From positions 186,001 through 250,000 of the forward strand of contig JAUXYA010000021.1 of assembly GCA_030684405.1 (NCBI GenBank): a stretch of DNA of 64,000 nt, read 5' to 3'. Positions 7,293-17,429 of this stretch are shown piece after piece. Both the position numbers and the translations under genes were made by a program. The notes under the pieces were generated by a model, which had not been told where the DNA came from, did not search any database, and saw nothing but the letters and a program-made list of their open reading frames with translations. The DNA is from Burkholderiales bacterium (GTDB taxonomy: Bacteria > Pseudomonadota > Gammaproteobacteria > Burkholderiales > SG8-41). The stretch's first letter is position 1. The number at the start of each line of letters is the position of its first letter.

Positions 7293-8588
7293 TCAGCGCT
7301 CGAACAGCGCGATTGATTCAACGTGCGCGGTATGCGGGAACATGTTGACGATGCCGGCTGCACGCAGCGTGTAACCGTGCACCGCCACCAGCACCTCTGC
7401 ATCCCGCGCCAGCGTCGACGGGCTGCATGAGACATAGACAATGCGCCGCGGCCCGTCGGCGCCGATCAGCTTTACGAGGTCCATGGCGCCGTCCCGCGGC
7501 GGGTCGATCAGCAGCTTGTCGAAGGGCCCTAAGGCTTGCCACTGCGCCGCGTCGATCTTGAACAGGTCCATCGTGAAAAAGCGGGTGTTGCCCTCAAGGC
7601 CGTTGCGCCGCGCGTTGTCCTCTGCCCGCCGGATCAGGCCGGCGTTGCCTTCAATGCCGGTAACTTCGGCGCCGCTGCGCGCAATCGGCAGTGTGAAATT
7701 GCCCAGTCCGCAGAACAGATCGGCGATGCTCTCTCCGGGCTGTGGGGCGAGCAGCTTCAGCGCCCGGCGCACCAGAACCTGGTTGACAGAATGATTGACC
7801 TGGGTGAAATCCGTCGGATGGAAATGGATGCGTACATCGAATTCGGGCAGCGTGTAATAGAGCGCGCCGGTGTCCTGCGGATACAGTAGCGCTGCAGTTT
7901 CCGGCCCTGAGGGCTGGAGGTAGAACACCACTCGGTGGGCGTCGGCAAAAACCCGCAGTTTGTCTTCATCCTCCGCTGTCAGTGGATCGAGGTTGCGCAA
8001 TACCAGTACATCGGCGTTATCGGCAATCGCCAGTTCGATCTGCGGCAGCCGCGCACGCAGGCTCAGGCTATCGACCAGCCGGCGCAGCAGCGGCAGCAGA
8101 TCCGAGATTCGCTGCGGCAACACTTCGCAACTACTCATGTCGGCAACATAACTGCTGCGTTTTTCATGAAAACCCACCAGTGCGCCACCTTTTTTGAACA
8201 CATGGCGCACTGTCAGGCGCGCGCGGTGCCGGTAGCCCCAGGACGGTCCGTAAATCGCCGGCAGCATCTGTTCGGGCTGCACCTTGCCGATATGGCGCAG
8301 ATTGTCTTCGAGCACGCGTTGTTTGGCGGCAACCTGGGTGCGCGCATCCATGTGCTGCAGGCTGCAACCGCCGCAAAGGCCGAAAAACTCGCAGCCGGGC
8401 GTGGTACGTGAAGCGCTTTCATCAAAAATCTTTGTTGCGAATGACTGCTCGAACGCGGGTTTTTTGCGATACACCGAAATCTCGGCGCGTTCTCCCGGCA
8501 GCGCACCCTCGATAAAGACGACTTTGCCGTCACGGCGGGCAATGCCGCGGCCTTCCTGGTCCAGGGATTCGATGAGCAGAGGGTTCAT
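7293..8588 (-). CDS. rlmD: 23S rRNA (uracil-C5)-methyltransferase RlmD
   Basis: A 431-residue SAM-dependent RNA methyltransferase that makes m5U1939 in 23S rRNA. It has an N-terminal TRAM-like domain, then an iron-sulfur cluster motif with Cys66-x5-Cys72-x2-Cys75 plus a later cysteine in CEVLPQR. The Rossmann methyltransferase domain has LFCGLGNFTLPIA (SAM binding), DPPRDG and the catalytic-cysteine motif YVSCSPSTLARD. Length matches the E. coli protein (433). The frame is open upstream to 8714, but the ATG at 8588 gives the family N-terminus and lies 40 bp after the next gene's stop. Confidence 0.93.
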   Translation of the reverse strand: MNPLLIESLDQEGRGIARRDGKVVFIEGALPGERAEISVYRKKPAFEQSFATKIFDESASRTTPGCEFFGLCGGCSLQHMDARTQVAAKQRVLEDNLRHIGKVQPEQMLPAIYGPSWGYRHRARLTVRHVFKKGGALVGFHEKRSSYVADMSSCEVLPQRISDLLPLLRRLVDSLSLRARLPQIELAIADNADVLVLRNLDPLTAEDEDKLRVFADAHRVVFYLQPSGPETAALLYPQDTGALYYTLPEFDVRIHFHPTDFTQVNHSVNQVLVRRALKLLAPQPGESIADLFCGLGNFTLPIARSGAEVTGIEGNAGLIRRAEDNARRNGLEGNTRFFTMDLFKIDAAQWQALGPFDKLLIDPPRDGAMDLVKLIGADGPRRIVYVSCSPSTLARDAEVLVAVHGYTLRAAGIVNMFPHTAHVESIALFER

Positions 8589-8628
8589 GGTGATTTTCCG
8601 GGCCGCACGTGGCGGCGCGGTATGTGCG

Positions 8629-9405
8629 TCACGCCGGCCAGCGCGCGAGAAATTCCTTCCAGTGCGGCTGTGCGGCCTTCTCCAGCACTGCACGCACCAC
8701 CTTGATCTGGGCATCGTGCTGGTCCTGGGTCAGTACGCCGCGCATCAGCTGGAAACGCAGAAACACGAGGTGGGTGTTGACCACATCGGTTTCGCAGTAA
8801 CGCCAGATGTCCTCCAGCTTGCCATCCTGGTAGGCGCCCCAGACCGCGGAACCGTCCATGCCGAGCTTGCCCGGAAATCCCATCAGCTGCGCCAGTGCAT
8901 CCAGCGGCGCATTGGCGCGGCCCGTGTAAAGCGCCAGCAGGTCCATCAGGTCGAGGTGACGCTGGTGGTAACGGCTGATGTAATTGTTCCACTTGAATTC
9001 TCGATCGTCCTCGCCCATGTCCCAGTAACGCGCCGCCTTTACACCATGCATCAGCCCGCGGTAGTGCAACACCGGCAAGTCGAATCCGCCGCCGTTCCAG
9101 GACACCAGCTGAGGGGTGTATTTCTCGATGCCGTCGAAAAAGCGCTGGATGATTTCCGCTTCGCTCTCGCCGGCCGCGCCCAGCGACCAAACCTTGAAAT
9201 GATCGCGGTCCTGCAGCACGCAGGAGATCACCAGCACACGCTGCAGGTAATGCGGCAGGAAGTCATTGCCGTGGGTCTGGCGTCGCAGCTGGAAGGCCAT
9301 CTCCGCGACATCATGATCGGAGACACTGGCGTCGATGTCCTGCAGTTTGCGGATACCACCGATGTCGGGAATGGTCTCAATATCGAAGACCAGCACGGGA
9401 TTCAC
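8629..9405 (-). CDS. Predicted 3'-5' exonuclease (PolB exonuclease-like)
   Basis: A 258-residue DEDD-type nuclease of the DNA_pol_B_exo2 (PF10108) family, related to the proofreading domain of family B polymerases but with no polymerase attached. The three exonuclease motifs are visible: VFDIETIPD with the first acidic pair, WNGGGFDLPVL in the middle, and YCETDVVNTH near the end. The cellular role of these stand-alone enzymes is not established. It sits between rlmD and cysM on the same strand. The 32-bp gap to cysM is filled by an AT-rich IHF-like element. Confidence 0.85.
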   Translation of the reverse strand: MNPVLVFDIETIPDIGGIRKLQDIDASVSDHDVAEMAFQLRRQTHGNDFLPHYLQRVLVISCVLQDRDHFKVWSLGAAGESEAEIIQRFFDGIEKYTPQLVSWNGGGFDLPVLHYRGLMHGVKAARYWDMGEDDREFKWNNYISRYHQRHLDLMDLLALYTGRANAPLDALAQLMGFPGKLGMDGSAVWGAYQDGKLEDIWRYCETDVVNTHLVFLRFQLMRGVLTQDQHDAQIKVVRAVLEKAAQPHWKEFLARWPA

Positions 9406-9415
9406 AAAAATACCT

Positions 9416-9433
9416 TTATAATCATGTACTTAT
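9416..9433 (+). promoter_or_regulatory. AT-rich element with IHF-like core
   Basis: AATCAT-GTAC-TTA, one mismatch from WATCAANNNNTTR, lies in the short gap between the cysM stop and the exonuclease start. Its flanks match the copies at 20762 and 43472. Confidence 0.4.
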
Positions 9434-9437
9434 ATAA

Positions 9438-10322
9438 TTACGCAAATACACCCGTGGACAAATATCGGTCGCCGCGGTCGCAGACAATGGAGACAATCAC
9501 CGCATTTTGCACCTGCGCCGAAATCTGCAACGCAGCCCACAGCGCGCCGCCGGAAGACACGCCAGCGAAGATGCCTTCCTCGCGTGCGAGCCGCCGCATC
9601 ATGTTTTCAGCGTCAATCTGCTTCACTTCGATGATCCGGTCGACCTGCGACCAGTCGCAGATTTTCGGCAGGTATTCAGCGGGCCATTTGCGGATGCCCG
9701 GAATCTGCGCGCCGTCGGCGGGCTGGCAGCCGATGATCTGCACTTGCGGATTTTTTTGCTTCAGAAAACGTGACACACCCATGATGGTTCCGGTGGTGCC
9801 CATGCTCGAAATGAAGTGCGTGACCCGCCCCTCGGTGTCGCGCCAGATCTCGGGACCGGTGCCTTCGTAATGCGCCAACGGATTGTCGGGATTGGCAAAC
9901 TGGTCGAGCATGACACCCTTGCCTTCGCGCACCATGCGTTCGGCAACGTCACGCGCGCCCTCCATGCTCACGTCCTTCGGCGTCAGCACCAGTTCGGCAC
10001 CGTAGGCGCGCATGGTCTGCTGGCGTTCCAGCGACTGGTTTTCCGGCATCACCAGCACCATGCGGTAACCCATGATCGCCGCCACCATCGCCAGCGCGAT
10101 GCCGGTATTGCCGCTGGTGGCTTCAATCAGCGTGTCACCGGGCTTGATCGTGCCGCGCTCCTGCGCACAGCGGATCATCGACAGTGCCGGCCGGTCCTTG
10201 ACCGAACCTGCAGGGTTGTTGCCTTCGAGCTTGAGCAGGACCGCGTTCGTGGTCTTGCCCGGCATGCGCTGCAGGCGCACCAGTGGCGTGTTGCCGACGA
10301 AATCTGCGAGCGTGCGCTGCAT
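9438..10322 (-). CDS. cysM: Cysteine synthase B (O-acetylserine sulfhydrylase B)
   Basis: A 294-residue PLP enzyme forming cysteine from O-acetylserine and sulfide or thiosulfate. The PLP-binding lysine lies in NPAGSVKDRPAL, the pyridoxal phosphate loop is TSGNTGIALAM, and the cofactor-phosphate site GVSSGGAL occurs late. Length and the missing C-terminal extension favour the CysM over the CysK subgroup. It is last in the heptose/LPS cluster, 3 bp after hldD, as in other betaproteobacteria. Confidence 0.92.
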   Translation of the reverse strand: MQRTLADFVGNTPLVRLQRMPGKTTNAVLLKLEGNNPAGSVKDRPALSMIRCAQERGTIKPGDTLIEATSGNTGIALAMVAAIMGYRMVLVMPENQSLERQQTMRAYGAELVLTPKDVSMEGARDVAERMVREGKGVMLDQFANPDNPLAHYEGTGPEIWRDTEGRVTHFISSMGTTGTIMGVSRFLKQKNPQVQIIGCQPADGAQIPGIRKWPAEYLPKICDWSQVDRIIEVKQIDAENMMRRLAREEGIFAGVSSGGALWAALQISAQVQNAVIVSIVCDRGDRYLSTGVFA

Positions 10323-10325
10323 GGT

Positions 10326-11318
10326 TCAGCCCCGGGCCAGTAACTGGTGGATGTAGCGCGATACGCCCTGCTCCACGCTGAGGAAGGGTGCGGCATAACC
10401 CGCACCTCGCAGGGCCGCGAGGTCGGCCTGGGTATAACTCTGGTATTTGCCCTTGAGGTCGCCGGGGAAAGGGATGTAGCGGATGATGTCCTGCTGCTGC
10501 AGTTCGTGCAGCGTGGCTCGCGGACGCCCCTCGGCAGCACGACAGGTGTTCAGGGTTGCGACCGCCACGTCGTTGAAAGACTGCGCCGCACCGGTCCCGC
10601 AGTTGTAGATACCGGACACCATCGGGTTCTGCAGGAAGTAGAGGTTGACCTTTACCACGTCCTCGACTGACACGAAGTCGCGAAGCTGTTCGCCGTTGCC
10701 ATAACCACTGCTGCCTTCGAACAGACGGACATGGCCTTCAGCACGGTACTGGTTGAAAAAATGGTACGCCACCGAGGCCATGCGCCCCTTGTGCTGCTCG
10801 CGCTCGCCATAGACATTGAAATAGCGCAGGCCGACCACCTGCGAGCCGCCCGGCGGTAGCCGGCGCACGCGCTGGTCGAACAGCAGCTTGGACCAGCCGT
10901 AGACATTGAGCGGCCCTTCGCAGGCAGTATCCTCGCGGAATTCAGTGTGCGCGCCATACGTCGCAGCTGAGGACGCATAGATCAGCGGAATCATTTCCGC
11001 CATGCTGAAATCGAGCAGTGTGCAGGAATAGGCGTAATTGACGTCCATCACGTAACGGCCGTCGCTGGCCGTGGTGTCGGAGCAGGCCCCCTGATGGAAT
11101 ATCGCCTTTACCGCGCGGCGAAAGCCACCGGTCTTGAGCCGCGCCAGAAACTCGTCCTTGTCGAGGTAATCGCTGATCGTGCAATCGACGAGGTTGCGGA
11201 ATTTGTCGCCTTGCGTCAGGTCATCGACGGCGAGGATGTCGGTGATGCCCTGCGCATTGAGCCCCTTGACCAGATTAGAGCCGATGAAGCCTGCCGCGCC
11301 TGTCACTACGTAAACCAT
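10326..11318 (-). CDS. hldD: ADP-L-glycero-D-manno-heptose 6-epimerase
   Basis: A 330-residue short-chain-dehydrogenase-type epimerase that inverts C6 of ADP-heptose for the LPS inner core. It begins with the NAD(P)-binding motif [12 protein letters not shown]. The catalytic Tyr-Lys pair is in [11 protein letters not shown], and the substrate loop [17 protein letters not shown] is characteristic of the family. It follows rfaE1 by 3 bp, so the two heptose enzymes are co-expressed. Confidence 0.95.
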   Translation of the reverse strand: MVYVVTGAAGFIGSNLVKGLNAQGITDILAVDDLTQGDKFRNLVDCTISDYLDKDEFLARLKTGGFRRAVKAIFHQGACSDTTASDGRYVMDVNYAYSCTLLDFSMAEMIPLIYASSAATYGAHTEFREDTACEGPLNVYGWSKLLFDQRVRRLPPGGSQVVGLRYFNVYGEREQHKGRMASVAYHFFNQYRAEGHVRLFEGSSGYGNGEQLRDFVSVEDVVKVNLYFLQNPMVSGIYNCGTGAAQSFNDVAVATLNTCRAAEGRPRATLHELQQQDIIRYIPFPGDLKGKYQSYTQADLAALRGAGYAAPFLSVEQGVSRYIHQLLARG

Positions 11319-11321
11319 GCT

Positions 11322-12290
11322 TCAGTCCTCCTGCACCTGCAGAAACAACTCATCAGGGTGCACCACCGCGGTGCCGAATTTGCCGACGACTATGCCGGCC
11401 GCGCGGTTGGCGATGCGCACCGCCTGCCCCATGTCTTCACCCGCTGCCAGCATCACTCCAATTACCGCGATCACGGTGTCACCGGCACCGCTGACATCGT
11501 AGACCTCGCGCGCCTGCGCCGGCACGTGCAGCCGGCTACCCGTCCGGTACAGCGTCATGCCCTCCTCGCTCCGCGTGACCAGCAGGCCGCCGAGTCCAAG
11601 CCGCCGCCGCAGCGCCTGCGCCTTGCTGTTGAGCACCGTTTCGCTGTGCCAGTCACCGACAACCGCGCGCAATTCAGCACGATTGGGCGTGATCAGCGTG
11701 GCACCGCGGTAACGTGAATAATCCTCGCCCTTGGGGTCGATCAGCACTGGCTTGCCGGCGCGGCGCGCGAGCGCGATCATGCGCGCGATGTGCGCGAGCC
11801 CGCCCTTGCCGTAATCCGAGAGGATCACCACGTCGCAGGTTTTCAGCAGGCGCTGATAATCCCTCAGCTTGGAGGCCAGCACTTCGTGGCCGGGAACGGT
11901 TTCAAAATCGGCGCGCAATAACTGCTGCTGGCGTCCGATGACCCGCAGCTTGACGGTTGTCGAAACCGTGACGTCGTCATGCAGGTTCGCAGCAATGCCT
12001 TCCTGCTTCAGCAACTGGCGCAGGCTGCGTCCAGCCTCGTCTCGACCCACTACCGACAGCAGCGCTGTCTTCGCACTGAGCGCAGACGCATTACGCGCCA
12101 CGTTGGCGGCACCGCCCGGACGCTCCTCCACGCGGTCAACCTTGACTACCGGCACCGGCGCTTCGGGCGAGATGCGATTGACCTCGCCAAACCAGTAACG
12201 GTCGAGCATCACGTCGCCGACTACCAGCACCCGGGCACGGCGCAGGCGCCGTAGCAGGCTGTAGGTTGTGTCTGTCTTGTTTGCGGTCAT
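11322..12290 (-). CDS. rfaE1: D-glycero-beta-D-manno-heptose-7-phosphate kinase (HldE domain 1)
   Basis: A 322-residue ribokinase-family enzyme adding the 1-phosphate to heptose 7-phosphate in ADP-heptose synthesis. It contains VVGDVMLDRYWFG near the start, the sugar-binding RPGGAANVARN motif and the C-terminal DVSGAGDTVIAV motif holding the catalytic aspartate. The nucleotidyltransferase half of bifunctional HldE is absent, so that activity must be encoded elsewhere, as is usual in betaproteobacteria. The start at 12290 is preferred; an in-frame TTG at 12317 is possible. Neither has a strong Shine-Dalgarno. Confidence 0.92.
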   Translation of the reverse strand: MTANKTDTTYSLLRRLRRARVLVVGDVMLDRYWFGEVNRISPEAPVPVVKVDRVEERPGGAANVARNASALSAKTALLSVVGRDEAGRSLRQLLKQEGIAANLHDDVTVSTTVKLRVIGRQQQLLRADFETVPGHEVLASKLRDYQRLLKTCDVVILSDYGKGGLAHIARMIALARRAGKPVLIDPKGEDYSRYRGATLITPNRAELRAVVGDWHSETVLNSKAQALRRRLGLGGLLVTRSEEGMTLYRTGSRLHVPAQAREVYDVSGAGDTVIAVIGVMLAAGEDMGQAVRIANRAAGIVVGKFGTAVVHPDELFLQVQED

Positions 12291-12329
12291 GACGGCTGGT
12301 TCAATCCGGTATTTCAAGCGGCAAAATGT

Positions 12330-13046
12330 TCAAGTCTGCGCTGCGGCAATATCGGCATTGATGCGGTCGAGCACTGCCAGCGGATCGGCTGCGCGGGTGA
12401 TCGGTCGTCCTACCACCAGATAGTCCGCACCGCCGGCAATCGCCGCCTGCGGCGTGACGATGCGTTTCTGGTCGTCCTGGGCAGAGTCAGCGAGGCGGAT
12501 GCCCGGGGTCACCAGGCAGAACTGCGGCCCGCAGGCGGCACGAAGCAGCGGCGCTTCCTGCGCCGAGCACACCACGCCGTCCATGCCGCTTGCGGCGGAC
12601 AGTCGGGCCAGGCGCTCGACCAGCACTTCGGGCGGTTCGTTGTGGCCGGTTTCGCGCAAGTCTTCCGCCCCGAGGCTGGTCAGCACCGTGACCGCGATCA
12701 GCTTCGGCGGATGCTTAAGGCCAGCGAGTGCTTCGCGCGCTGCCATCATCATGGTGCGGCCGCCACTGGCATGCACGTTGATCATCCAGGCGCCGAGCTT
12801 GGCTGCGGAACGGCAGGCGGAGGCTACGGTGTTCGGAATATCGTGATACTTGAGGTCGAGGAAGAGATCAAAGCCGCGTGCGACGAGCTGCTCGACCAGC
12901 GTCGGCCCCGCCACGGTGAAAAGCTCCTTGCCAACCTTGATCCTGCAGCGCGCCGGATCCAGCCGTTGCGCAAAGGCCAGCGCTTCGGCTGAATTCGCAT
13001 AGTCCAGCGCGACTATGACCCGGGGTCCAGTGTGTACGACGTTCAT
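12330..13046 (-). CDS. pyrF: Orotidine 5'-phosphate decarboxylase
   Basis: A 238-residue enzyme for the last step of UMP synthesis. The catalytic Asp-x-Lys-x-x-Asp motif is [11 protein letters not shown], and the phosphate-binding loop [12 protein letters not shown] is near the end. It lies between lapB and the heptose kinase, a known betaproteobacterial order. The frame is open upstream, but the ATG at 13046 gives the normal N-terminus ([18 protein letters not shown]). Confidence 0.94.
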   Translation of the reverse strand: MNVVHTGPRVIVALDYANSAEALAFAQRLDPARCRIKVGKELFTVAGPTLVEQLVARGFDLFLDLKYHDIPNTVASACRSAAKLGAWMINVHASGGRTMMMAAREALAGLKHPPKLIAVTVLTSLGAEDLRETGHNEPPEVLVERLARLSAASGMDGVVCSAQEAPLLRAACGPQFCLVTPGIRLADSAQDDQKRIVTPQAAIAGGADYLVVGRPITRAADPLAVLDRINADIAAAQT

Positions 13047-13059
13047 GATTCGGCGGTCC

Positions 13060-14235
13060 TCATGCCGGCAATGCCTTTTCTTCAGTGCGTCGCGGCGCGT
13101 AGGTTTCCCATTCGCCACAGGCCGGGCAATGCCAGTAGAACTGCCGCGCGCGAAAGCCGCAGTGTTCGCACTTGTACATCGACAGGTTGCGGGTGTGCTG
13201 GTGGAGCAGCTGCTTGATCATTTCAAGATCGTGGCGGCGCTCTGCAGGCGCTTCAAGGAGCTGCGCTTCGAGCAGTTTGTCGAGGCCGAGCAGCGTCGGC
13301 GTGCGCCTCACCTCATCACGCACCAAGCGGTAGGCGGCGGCTGCGCCACTGCCTGTGAGCGTCTCCCGGTACACGGTATCGAGCAGATCGACCGAGGCGT
13401 ATTTCTCAAGGTAGCCGCGCAACAGGTTGAGCCCCTCCTCGGCGCGCCCCTCGTCGCGATAGGCATTGAGCAGACGCTCGGCAACCAGCGACAGGTGGGC
13501 CGGATTCTGGGATTCGATACGCTGCCAGGCAGTGATCGCTGCCGGCAAATTGCCGAGGTCGCGCTCGACGTCGCCCAGCAGCAGGTTGGCCCGCACGCAT
13601 TGCCGGTGGTGCATCAGGGCCTTGTCGAGATGCGGACGCGCTTCGGCCGGTCGCGATTGCATCAGGTCGCGCGCCGCCATTTCACAGTAGAAGTTGGCAA
13701 TTTCCATCTGGAAGGAACTGCCGTTGAGCTCTTCCAGCTTCTCGGCAATGACGATGGCCTTGTGCCATTCCCTTTCCTGCTCGTAGATATCGAGCAGGAA
13801 ACGCAGCGCGGCCTCGGCATGCGGCGTGCCGTCGAGCTTGAGGAACAGTTCCTCGGCGCGATCAAGCAAACCGGCTTTCAGGTAGTCCTGCGCGAGTTCG
13901 AGCAGCGCCTGCAGCTTCTGTTCCTGCGGAAGATCCTCACGCTCGGCCAGACTCTGATGCATGCGGATCGCCCGCTCCACTTCGCCACGGCGACGGAACA
14001 GGTTGCCCAGCGCAAAATGCAATTCGGTGGTCTGGGGATTGCCCTTGGCGACTTCCAGGAAGGCTTCGATCGCCTTGTCGGGCTGCTCGTTGAGCAGGAA
14101 ATTGAGGCCCTTGAAGTAGGAAACCGGCAGCAGCCGCGATTCAGTGACGATCTGCCGGATGTCGACGCGTGCCGCCAACCAGCCCAGCGCGAAAAACAAC
14201 GGCAGCGCCAGCAACCACCACAGTTCGATGTCCAT
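13060..14235 (-). CDS. lapB: Lipopolysaccharide assembly protein LapB (YciM)
   Basis: A 391-residue inner-membrane protein that, with FtsH, controls LpxC turnover and so the amount of LPS. The N-terminal helix [18 protein letters not shown] anchors it, several TPR repeats follow (for example [12 protein letters not shown] and [20 protein letters not shown]), and the C-terminus has a rubredoxin-like knuckle with two CxxC pairs (CEHC and CPAC). Length and domain order match E. coli LapB. It is 13 bp downstream of lapA and upstream of pyrF. Confidence 0.94.
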   Translation of the reverse strand: MDIELWWLLALPLFFALGWLAARVDIRQIVTESRLLPVSYFKGLNFLLNEQPDKAIEAFLEVAKGNPQTTELHFALGNLFRRRGEVERAIRMHQSLAEREDLPQEQKLQALLELAQDYLKAGLLDRAEELFLKLDGTPHAEAALRFLLDIYEQEREWHKAIVIAEKLEELNGSSFQMEIANFYCEMAARDLMQSRPAEARPHLDKALMHHRQCVRANLLLGDVERDLGNLPAAITAWQRIESQNPAHLSLVAERLLNAYRDEGRAEEGLNLLRGYLEKYASVDLLDTVYRETLTGSGAAAAYRLVRDEVRRTPTLLGLDKLLEAQLLEAPAERRHDLEMIKQLLHQHTRNLSMYKCEHCGFRARQFYWHCPACGEWETYAPRRTEEKALPA

Positions 14236-14248
14236 TGCGGTCAGCGTG

Positions 14249-14551
14249 TCACAACAGGTCCGGCGGCGGCAGCACGGGCGCTTCTTCGACAGGACGCGCG
14301 GCGGCCTGCAGGGCGCGCACTTCGCGCTTCAATGCTGCAATTTCGCGCCTCAGCCGCAGTGTCTGCAGCAAGCCCGCAATCAACCCGATGATCGCACCGC
14401 CACAGACGACGACCAGCAGCACCAATACCAGCGGCGCTTCCCACTGGTAGCCGAGGTAATAACGCACAGTCACCGGATCCGTGTTCACGATCGCGAACGA
14501 CAGGATCAGCAGGAACAACAGCAGTTTGACGGTCAGCATCACGTATTGCAT
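14249..14551 (-). CDS. lapA: LapA family inner-membrane protein
   Basis: A 100-residue protein with two transmembrane helices (LLLFLLILSFAIVNTD and APLVLVLLVVVCGGAIIGLIAG) and a C-terminal coiled coil beginning LRREIAALKREVRAL. This is the DUF1049/LapA architecture. LapA works with LapB in LPS assembly, and the adjacency here supports that. Confidence 0.88.
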   Translation of the reverse strand: MQYVMLTVKLLLFLLILSFAIVNTDPVTVRYYLGYQWEAPLVLVLLVVVCGGAIIGLIAGLLQTLRLRREIAALKREVRALQAAARPVEEAPVLPPPDLL

Positions 14552-14584
14552 GGCCCACCGAGAATATCACGCCGCATGTCCGAT

Positions 14585-14614
14585 AAAAAAGCGGCATGGC
14601 CGAAGCCATGCCGC
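14585..14614 (-). terminator. Intrinsic terminator after ihfB
   Basis: On the minus strand GCGGCATGGC-TTCG-GCCATGCCGC is followed by six T. It separates the rpsA-ihfB transcript from lapA. Confidence 0.9.
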
Positions 14615-14640
14615 CTGAAGGAACGATGCCTGATCGTCCG

Positions 14641-14925
14641 TTATTTCTTGATGTCCACGCGCTCGCGCAGTTCCTTGCCGGCCTTGAAATGCGGCACGTA
14701 CTTCGCGGGCACCTGCACGCGCTCGCCGGACTTGGGATTGCGTCCGGTGCGCGGCGGTCGGTAGTTGAGTCCGAAACTGCCAAAGCCCCTGATCTCGATG
14801 CGTTGCCCCTGCGACAGGCTTTTGCCCATCGCGTCGAGAATCATCTTCACTGCCAGTTCGGCGTCCTTGGCCACAAGCTGTGGGTAGCGTGCAGCCAGTT
14901 TCGCAATCAACTCCGACTTGGTCAT
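14641..14925 (-). CDS. ihfB: Integration host factor subunit beta
   Basis: A 94-residue DNA-bending protein of the HU/IHF family. The motif [20 protein letters not shown] includes the beta-arm tip with the intercalating proline, and the start [11 protein letters not shown] is typical. It follows rpsA by 15 bp, the conserved arrangement in proteobacteria. An AGGGAG sequence precedes the ATG. The recurrent AT-rich motifs reported elsewhere in this window fit the consensus this protein's heterodimer recognises. Confidence 0.95.
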   Translation of the reverse strand: MTKSELIAKLAARYPQLVAKDAELAVKMILDAMGKSLSQGQRIEIRGFGSFGLNYRPPRTGRNPKSGERVQVPAKYVPHFKAGKELRERVDIKK

Positions 14926-14940
14926 GATGCTCCCTTAACT

Positions 14941-16659
14941 TTATTGTTGAGTATTGGCAGTATCCAGCTTGGCCTTGAGCAACGCCCCGAGGTTGGTCGT
15001 GCCGGTGCTCGCCTGCTTGCTGTCCGAAGACATCTTCTGCATGGCTTCGGTCTCCTCCGCAAGGTCTTTGGCCTTGATCGACAGATTGATGGTGCGGTTT
15101 TTGCGATCGATGTTGATGATCATCGCGGTCACCGAATCACCTTCCTTCAGCTTGGTGCGGATGTCTTCCACGCGGTCGCGCGAAACTTCCGACGCGCGCA
15201 GGTAACCGTCCATTTCGCCTTCAAGGCTGATCACTGCGCCCTTGGCGTCGATCGATTTTACGGTGCCGGTGACAACCGAGTTCTTGTCGTGTCCACCGAC
15301 GTAGCTGCTGAAGGGGTCGCCTTCCAGCTGCTTGACGCCCAGCGAGATGCGCTCGCGCTCGACATCGATTGACAGCACCTGGGCTTCGACTTCCTCGCCC
15401 TTCTTGTAGTTGCGCACGGCTTCTTCGCCAGGCGCGTTCCACGAGAGGTCGGAGAGATGCACCAGGCCATCGATGCCGCCGGCCAGACCGATGAAGATGC
15501 CAAAGTCGGTGATCGACTTGATCTGGCCCTTCACCTTGTCACCCTTCTTCGAGTTCATCGAGAACTCTTCCCACGGGTTCGCCATGCACTGCTTCATGCC
15601 CAGCGAAATGCGGCGGCGGTCTTCGTCGATCTCGAGCACCATGACCTCGACCTCGTCGCCGAGCTGCACGACTTTCGACGGATGCACGTTCTTGTTGGTC
15701 CAGTCCATTTCCGAGACGTGCACCAGGCCTTCGATGCCCGGCTCGATCTCGACAAACGCACCGTAGTCGGTGAGGTTCGAGACCTTGCCAAACAGACGGG
15801 TGTTGGGCGGATAGCGGCGCGACAGGCCGACCCAGGGATCTTCGCCCAGTTGCTTCATGCCCAGCGAGACGCGGTTCTTCTCCTGGTCGAACTTGAGCAC
15901 CTTGGCTGTGACTTCGTCGCCGACACTGAGCATCTCCGACGGATGCTTGACACGACGCCAGGCCAGATCAGTGATGTGCAGCAGGCCGTCAATGCCGCCG
16001 AGGTCGACGAAGGCGCCGTAGTCGGTGATGTTCTTGACGATGCCCTTGACGGTGATGCCTTCGCGCAGGTTCTCCAGCAGCTTGGCCCGCTCTTCGCCCT
16101 GGCTGGCCTCAAGCACGGCACGGCGCGACACAACCACGTTGTTGCGCTTGCGGTCGAGCTTGATGACCTTGAATTCCATTTCCTTGTTTTCGTACGGCGT
16201 GGTGTCCTTCACCGGACGGGTGTCGACCAGCGACCCCGGGAGGAAGGCACGGATGCCGTTGATCATCACGGTCAGGCCGCCCTTGACCTTGCCGCTGATC
16301 ATGCCGGAGACGATATTGCCCTTCTCGAGGGCGTCTTCCAGTTCGTGCCAGGCCGCGAGGCGTTTGGCTTTGTCGCGCGACAGCCGGGTTTCGCCGTAGC
16401 CGTCTTCAAGGGCTTCGATGGCGACGCTGACAAAGTCGCCGACATTGACTTCCAGCTCACCGCGGTCGCTGCGGAACTCCTCGGCGGGTACATAACTTTC
16501 GGATTTGAGGCCGGCGTTGACGACCACAAAATTGTCGTCGATGCGCACGACTTCGGCGGTAATGACTTCGCCGATGCGCATTTCCTTGAGCGTCAGGCTC
16601 TCTTCAAAGAGTGCCGCAAAGCTCTCGGTAACGGCGGCGGGTTGGGTTGTTTTCATCAT
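14941..16659 (-). CDS. rpsA: 30S ribosomal protein S1
   Basis: A 572-residue RNA-binding protein with six S1 repeats, whose starts are visible at [56 protein letters not shown] and [11 protein letters not shown]. It docks mRNA on the 30S subunit, especially messages with weak Shine-Dalgarno sequences. Two ATGs (16659 and 16656) start the frame. The leader has no AGGAGG; instead it carries its complement CCTCCT about 10 nt upstream. This suits the known autoregulation of rpsA in E. coli, whose leader also lacks a Shine-Dalgarno. Confidence 0.95.
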   Translation of the reverse strand: MMKTTQPAAVTESFAALFEESLTLKEMRIGEVITAEVVRIDDNFVVVNAGLKSESYVPAEEFRSDRGELEVNVGDFVSVAIEALEDGYGETRLSRDKAKRLAAWHELEDALEKGNIVSGMISGKVKGGLTVMINGIRAFLPGSLVDTRPVKDTTPYENKEMEFKVIKLDRKRNNVVVSRRAVLEASQGEERAKLLENLREGITVKGIVKNITDYGAFVDLGGIDGLLHITDLAWRRVKHPSEMLSVGDEVTAKVLKFDQEKNRVSLGMKQLGEDPWVGLSRRYPPNTRLFGKVSNLTDYGAFVEIEPGIEGLVHVSEMDWTNKNVHPSKVVQLGDEVEVMVLEIDEDRRRISLGMKQCMANPWEEFSMNSKKGDKVKGQIKSITDFGIFIGLAGGIDGLVHLSDLSWNAPGEEAVRNYKKGEEVEAQVLSIDVERERISLGVKQLEGDPFSSYVGGHDKNSVVTGTVKSIDAKGAVISLEGEMDGYLRASEVSRDRVEDIRTKLKEGDSVTAMIINIDRKNRTINLSIKAKDLAEETEAMQKMSSDSKQASTGTTNLGALLKAKLDTANTQQ

Positions 16660-16752
16660 TGGAATCAGGAGGTTATCACACCCGCTTGAGAAACGGGAGG
16701 GTAGTTTAAAAATGCCGTGGGCCTGGCGGCCCATGACGCCTGTGTGCTGCTG

Positions 16753-17427
16753 TTACTGCGTTTTTTGATGCTTTTGGTACAGATGCAGGACCTGCTCCAC
16801 CACCTCTTTGGCCGACGTGCCGGTGGTGTCAATTTCAATCGCGTCGGCACACTTCAGCAGGGGTGCCGCGGCGCGGGTGCTATCGCGCAAGTCACGGTCG
16901 CGGATGTCCTGCAAAAGGGCCGCCATACTAGCACCGGAGTCCTTTTCCATCAACTGCTTATGTCGCCTAAGGGCCCGCTCCTCGGGGGTCGCTGTCAGGT
17001 AGATTTTGAGGCTCGCATCCGGGAACACCACCGACCCCATGTCACGCCCGTCCGCGACCAACCCGGGAGGTTGACGGAAGCCGCGCTGCAACGCCATCAG
17101 CGCCCGGCGCACACCGGGAAGCGCAGCAACCCGCGACGCCGCAGCACCGGCCACCTCGCCGCGGATTTGCGCGGAGACATCCCGACCATCGACCCAGACT
17201 CGACCGGATTCAAAATTTATTTTTAAATTCAATGAGATAATTGATATTTCCAAGTCATTATCGAGGTTCACGCCACGCTCACCACCGACCAGACCAACAA
17301 TTCGATAGAGGGCGCCGCTGTCGAGATAATGGAAGCTCAGGCGCTGCGCGACGGCCTCCGCAATGGTGCCCTTGCCGGAAGCCGAGGGACCGTCGATGGC
17401 AATGACGGGGGGCAAGGTGCCGCCCAT
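16753..17427 (-). CDS. cmk: Cytidylate kinase
   Basis: A 224-residue nucleoside monophosphate kinase phosphorylating CMP and dCMP. The P-loop is IDGPSASGKGTIAEAV, the CMP-binding region has SGALYR, and ADGRDMGSVVFPDA is the family signature. The start lies 2 bp after the aroA stop. An AT-rich patch at about 17208-17256 encodes the variable segment around ISIISLNLKINFESG and departs sharply from the composition of the rest of the gene. Confidence 0.93.
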   Translation of the reverse strand: MGGTLPPVIAIDGPSASGKGTIAEAVAQRLSFHYLDSGALYRIVGLVGGERGVNLDNDLEISIISLNLKINFESGRVWVDGRDVSAQIRGEVAGAAASRVAALPGVRRALMALQRGFRQPPGLVADGRDMGSVVFPDASLKIYLTATPEERALRRHKQLMEKDSGASMAALLQDIRDRDLRDSTRAAAPLLKCADAIEIDTTGTSAKEVVEQVLHLYQKHQKTQ

Positions 17428-17429
17428 GC

